From: Brevundimonas sp. UBA5936 | GTDB lineage: Bacteria > Pseudomonadota > Alphaproteobacteria > Caulobacterales > Caulobacteraceae | Length of the DNA: 16,372 bases | Assembly (NCBI GenBank): GCA_002430835.1 | Contig: DJDA01000082.1 | Coordinates: forward strand, 1-16,372 | Reading direction: 5' to 3' | Shown here: positions 13,905 to 16,372 of the stretch, one piece after another | How positions within the stretch are numbered: position 1 is the stretch's first letter | How the letters are laid out: every line of letters begins with the position of its first letter | The notes under the pieces: model-generated | Told to the model about the DNA's origin: nothing | What the model saw: only the letters and a program-made list of their open reading frames with translations | The model's database searches: none | Translations under genes and position numbers: made by a program

Positions 13905-14432
13905 ATGAAGATTTCCCGTCTCGCCCTGGGGGCCTATCTGATCGCCCTCGCCGTCATCGTGCTGGATCAGCTGACCAAGGCCTGGGTGCTGAGCGCCATC
14001 GGCGCCGAGCACATCACCCACATTCCCGACGGTTTCCGCATCGCCGAGGTGGCGCCGCCGGTGTTCAACCTGACCTATGTGCTGAACACCGGGGTCAGCT
14101 TCGGCCTGTTCGGCGGCGGCGCGGGGCGCTGGATCCTGAGCGTCTTCTCCGTCGTCGTGGCTGGGCTTCTGGCCTGGTGGGCGACGCGTGCGGACCGCCG
14201 TCTGCTGGTCGCGGCCATCGGCCTGGTCATGGGCGGCGCCATCGGCAACGTCATCGACCGCATTCGCTTCGGCGGCGTGGTCGACTTCCTCGACTTTTCC
14301 GGCACGGGCCTGTTCCCCTGGATCTTCAACATCGCCGACAGCGGCATCACCGTCGGCGTCGTCCTGCTGATCCTGGACAGCTTCCTGTCCGAGCGCCGTT
14401 CGACAGTTGGCGCGGCCCACGAAAAGTCGTAA
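13905..14432 (+). CDS. lspA: prolipoprotein signal peptidase (signal peptidase II)
   Basis: LspA cuts the signal peptide from diacylglyceryl-modified prolipoproteins in the inner membrane. The 175 residues show four membrane segments (about 5-22, 76-92, 101-118, 146-162), DQLTK at 21-25, the FNLTYVLNTGVSFG block (54-67), GNVIDR at 114-119, and catalytic aspartates Asp127 (GGVVDF) and Asp145 (FNIADS). I chose the ATG at 13905, with AGGA just upstream, because it gives the normal family length; the open frame extends to a GTG near 13836 but adds a non-conserved stretch. CCTGC-TAACCC-GCAGG (13887-13902) could fold over the ribosome binding site. Next on the strand is a lipoprotein gene, a likely substrate. 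Confidence 0.97.
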   Translation: MKISRLALGAYLIALAVIVLDQLTKAWVLSAIGAEHITHIPDGFRIAEVAPPVFNLTYVLNTGVSFGLFGGGAGRWILSVFSVVVAGLLAWWATRADRRLLVAAIGLVMGGAIGNVIDRIRFGGVVDFLDFSGTGLFPWIFNIADSGITVGVVLLILDSFLSERRSTVGAAHEKS

Positions 14433-14500
14433 TCACACCCTCTTAACTTATCGACCCGAGCCTGCGCCCGTGCGGCGCGCCTCCCGGAGCCGAACGACCC

Positions 14501-15067
14501 ATGCGTAACCGTCCTGTCCTGATCGTGACCCTGGCCGCCGGCGCGGCCCTCAGCCTGAGCGCCTGCGGATCGATGAAGCAGAGCGTCGGCCTGTCCAAGG
14601 TCGTGCCGGACGAATTCGTCACCGTGGCCAGCGCCCCGCTGGTGGTGCCGCCGGAATACGGCCTGACCCCGCCTTCGCCGGGCGCCCCGCGCCCGCAGGA
14701 GCTGGCCCCTGAAAGCGCCGCCCGCCAGATTCTGCTGGGTCAGCGCCAGGCCGTGACCCGCACGCCGGGCGAACAGGTTCTGGCCGCCGAGGCCGGCGCC
14801 GACCGCGCCGATCCGCTGGCCCGCTATGTCGTCGATGACGAATTCGGCAGCCTGGCGCACAAGGAAGAAAGCTGGGCCAACCGCATCATGTTCTGGCGCA
14901 AGGACGATCCCGCCAGCCAGGCCGCGACCGTCAGCCAGACGTCCGAAGGCGGCAAAACCATCGACGCCGCCAGCGAGCGCGCGCGTCTGGACGCCCTGAC
15001 CGGCGGCCGCGAAGGCATCACCATCGCCGCCCGTCGCGACGGTCGTTTCAAGCTGCCGGGCCTCTAA
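14501..15067 (+). CDS. DUF3035 family lipoprotein
   Basis: A 188-residue predicted outer-membrane lipoprotein. The signal peptide ends in the lipobox LSAC with Cys22. The conserved block KVVPDEFVTVASAPLVVPPEYGL (in two parts, about 33-55) followed by the Pro-rich LTPPSPGAPRPQE identifies DUF3035, an alphaproteobacterial family of unknown function that often lies next to lspA. The rest is polar and partly helical, ending with RDGRFKLPGL. The start at 14501 is fixed by the signal peptide; the only purine-rich site (GGAG) lies some 13 bases upstream, further than usual. The 68-base gap from lspA and shared direction suggest one transcript, ended by the hairpin at 15093-15126. Being made beside its processing peptidase fits its lipidation. 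Confidence 0.92.
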   Translation: MRNRPVLIVTLAAGAALSLSACGSMKQSVGLSKVVPDEFVTVASAPLVVPPEYGLTPPSPGAPRPQELAPESAARQILLGQRQAVTRTPGEQVLAAEAGADRADPLARYVVDDEFGSLAHKEESWANRIMFWRKDDPASQAATVSQTSEGGKTIDAASERARLDALTGGREGITIAARRDGRFKLPGL

Positions 15068-15092
15068 GACCGGACAGGCTTTATCTTCAGCC

Positions 15093-15126
15093 AAAGGGCG
15101 CGTTCGTCACGGCGAGCGCGCCCTTT
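15093..15126 (+). terminator. terminator-like hairpin after DUF3035 gene
   Basis: AAAGGGCGCG (15093-15102) pairs perfectly with CGCGCCCTTT (15117-15126), and the stem can extend by four pairs including one G-T, leaving a six-base loop. It is 25 bases after the stop codon. The T-run is short (TTTGCAATT), so efficiency is uncertain, but placement between two genes fits a terminator. Confidence 0.7.
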
Positions 15127-15143
15127 GCAATTGGCGCGCTTGC

Positions 15144-15167
15144 TTGACGCAACGGCCGCGCTTCAGG
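15144..15167 (+). promoter_or_regulatory. candidate promoter of the TolC-family gene
   Basis: TTGACGC (15144-15150) is an exact match to the caulobacterial housekeeping -35 TTGACGS. Nine bases further GCTTCAGG matches only about half of GCTANAWC, so the -10 is weak. It lies just after the terminator-like hairpin and about 35 bases before the ATG. Confidence 0.3.
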
Positions 15168-15201
15168 ATCGTTGTTCACGGCTGGTTGCGGGGTTGAAGC
15201 G

Positions 15202-16372
15202 ATGGCTAGGGCTTGGAACGGATGGCGTGTCGCCTTGGCTGCGGGCGTTCTGACGGCCTGCGCGACGCCCGCCCTGGCTCAGGCGCAAGCCGCCGAGACG
15301 CCGCGCACGCCCCTGACCTATGCCGAGGCCGAGGCGCGGCTGCGCACGACCTCCAGCCTGGGGCGCGCCGCCGGCTACGGGGTCGAGGCCGCCGAGGCCC
15401 AGGCCCAGGTCGCCGCCGGGCTGAACCGGCCCACGGTGTCGCTGGACGCCCAGCTGATCCGCTATCGCAAGACCTTCGACCTGTCGCTGTCGGACACGCT
15501 GGACCGCGCCCAGTCCGACCTCGGCGCCGCCATCCCCGGCCTGATCTCGGACCTGCCGGGCGTGCCGGGCGACGTGCTGAACGCGGTGGGCCAGCGGCTT
15601 GAGGCCGCCCTGCCGGAGATCTTCGCCGCCCTGCCCCACGACATCCGGCTGCAGGTGGACGACACGACCTTCCGCCCGACGGTCACGGCCCTGCAGCCGA
15701 TCTACACCGGCGGGGCCATTCCCGCCCTGCGACGGGCGGCGGCGGCCAATGTCGACCTGGCCGAGGCTCGGCGGCAGGAGGCCCTGAACCTGGAGAGCGT
15801 CAACCTGGCCCGCGCCTATTTCGGCCAGGTGCTGGCGGCCGAGGCGCTGAAGATCGCGCTGGAGACCCGCGACGGCTTCGACCTGCACCTGCACAACGCC
15901 CGCCGCATGGAAGAGGAAGGGATGCTCAGCCGCGCCCAGACCCTTCAGGTCGAGGTCGCCCGCGACGCCGCCCAGCGCCAGGTCAACCGCGCCGAGCTGG
16001 AGCATGAGAACGCCGTCGCCTCCCTGGCCCGTGTCGCCGACGTCGAGGCGGGCGTGACCCCGACCACGCCTCTGTTCGTCAATCGCGATCCGATCGGCCC
16101 CGCCGCCGTCTTTCTGGACAGCGCGGGCCAGTCGAATTCGCGCCTCATCCAGGCTCAGGCCGGGCGCGATCTGGCCGAGGCCGGGGCGGACCTGGCGGCC
16201 TCGCGGATGAAGCCGTCAGTCTACGCCTTCGGCACCTACAACATGAACCCCGACGACTCCCTGCCGACCGAGCCGGACTGGGCCTTTGGATTGGGCGCCC
16301 GCTACACCCTGATGTCGTCGCTGGACCGGCGGCGGATGCTCGGCGCCGCCCGCGCCCAGGCCTCGGCCGCCG
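15202..16372 (+). CDS. TolC-family outer-membrane efflux protein (partial, 3' end outside window)
   Basis: An open frame of 390 codons runs to the window edge without a stop. Residues 1-26 form a signal peptide with ALA before QAQ. The mature part is long amphipathic helices rich in Ala, Gln, Glu and Arg, for example YAEAEARLRTTSSLGRA near the N terminus, LQPIYTGGAIPALRRAAAAN (about 164-183) and the helix with AYFGQVLAAEALK; the segment with YTGG followed by a long helix is typical of the TolC/OprM (OEP) family, trimeric channels for type I secretion or RND efflux. LTAC at 17-20 also fits a lipobox, so it may be lipidated like OprM. A stretch with LSDTLDRAQSDLGAAIPGL and further residues (about 95-150) looks like an insertion before the first strand-like region. 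The start has only a weak ribosome binding site. Partner pump genes are not in view. Confidence 0.9.
   Translation, partial: MARAWNGWRVALAAGVLTACATPALAQAQAAETPRTPLTYAEAEARLRTTSSLGRAAGYGVEAAEAQAQVAAGLNRPTVSLDAQLIRYRKTFDLSLSDTLDRAQSDLGAAIPGLISDLPGVPGDVLNAVGQRLEAALPEIFAALPHDIRLQVDDTTFRPTVTALQPIYTGGAIPALRRAAAANVDLAEARRQEALNLESVNLARAYFGQVLAAEALKIALETRDGFDLHLHNARRMEEEGMLSRAQTLQVEVARDAAQRQVNRAELEHENAVASLARVADVEAGVTPTTPLFVNRDPIGPAAVFLDSAGQSNSRLIQAQAGRDLAEAGADLAASRMKPSVYAFGTYNMNPDDSLPTEPDWAFGLGARYTLMSSLDRRRMLGAARAQASAA

Noticed and set aside
10573..13908. Long plus-strand open frame opposite the esterase, ribF, MaoC and HAD genes
   Set aside because: It crosses four recognisable minus-strand genes and shows only low-complexity Arg/Gln/Ala/Gly composition. 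It is a shadow of GC-rich codon bias.
1..16372. CRISPR array, prophage, toxin-antitoxin or defence system
   Set aside because: No spaced direct repeats, no phage, nuclease, methylase or toxin motifs were seen; the predicted proteins are housekeeping, envelope or regulatory types.

Overview
The window reads as a chromosomal segment of a high-G+C alphaproteobacterium, most likely a member of Caulobacteraceae such as Brevundimonas. The pointers are a TipF-like flagellar EAL protein (N-terminal membrane segments, coiled coil, non-catalytic EAL), the alphaproteobacterial small families DUF2093 and DUF3035, an IleRS whose C-terminal zinc ligands are mostly gone, and three gene starts with a -10-like hexamer exactly six bases before the ATG, as expected for leaderless mRNAs. 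The genus is an inference; no rRNA or other marker is present.

Layout. 1-114: an inverted pair of GC-rich hairpins (REP-like doublet). 140-1315 (-): exported DmpA/P1-type self-cleaving aminopeptidase. 1402-1608 (+): DUF2093. 1670-2170 (+): single-domain response regulator. 2167-3889 (-): two-gene operon, an SDR oxidoreductase followed by an overlapping LpxL/HtrB-like acyltransferase that starts at TTG. 3999-5267 (+): tipF-like gene, with a promoter carrying a possible CtrA box. 5322-6011 (+): Fe(II)/2-oxoglutarate dioxygenase. 6012-6183: a second inverted repeat pair. 6185-6217: terminator of ileS. 6224-9145 (-): ileS. 9146-9428: 283 bases without a gene, several small hairpins. 9429-9989 (+): lipoprotein, possibly DUF3828. 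9994-10488 (-): unknown membrane protein. 10552-11391 (-): exported esterase. 11485-13797 (-): HAD-IIA protein, MaoC-like hydratase and ribF, closely spaced. 13905-14432 (+): lspA. 14501-15067 (+): DUF3035 lipoprotein and a terminator-like hairpin. 15202 to the window end (+): TolC-family outer-membrane protein, cut by the window edge.

Functional themes. Much of the window serves the envelope: lspA with two predicted lipoproteins, a TolC-family channel, a lipid acyltransferase and two exported hydrolases. The tipF-like gene ties the region to flagellar assembly under c-di-GMP control. ribF, ileS and lspA, often neighbours in proteobacteria, are all present but separated and partly on opposite strands, so this looks like a rearranged housekeeping locus.

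I found no tRNA, rRNA, CRISPR array, transposase, phage gene or toxin-antitoxin pair, and no convincing new multi-gene system. The best leads are the leaderless-start signature, the degenerate EAL domain with its promoter, the IleRS zinc-site loss and the two repeat doublets.
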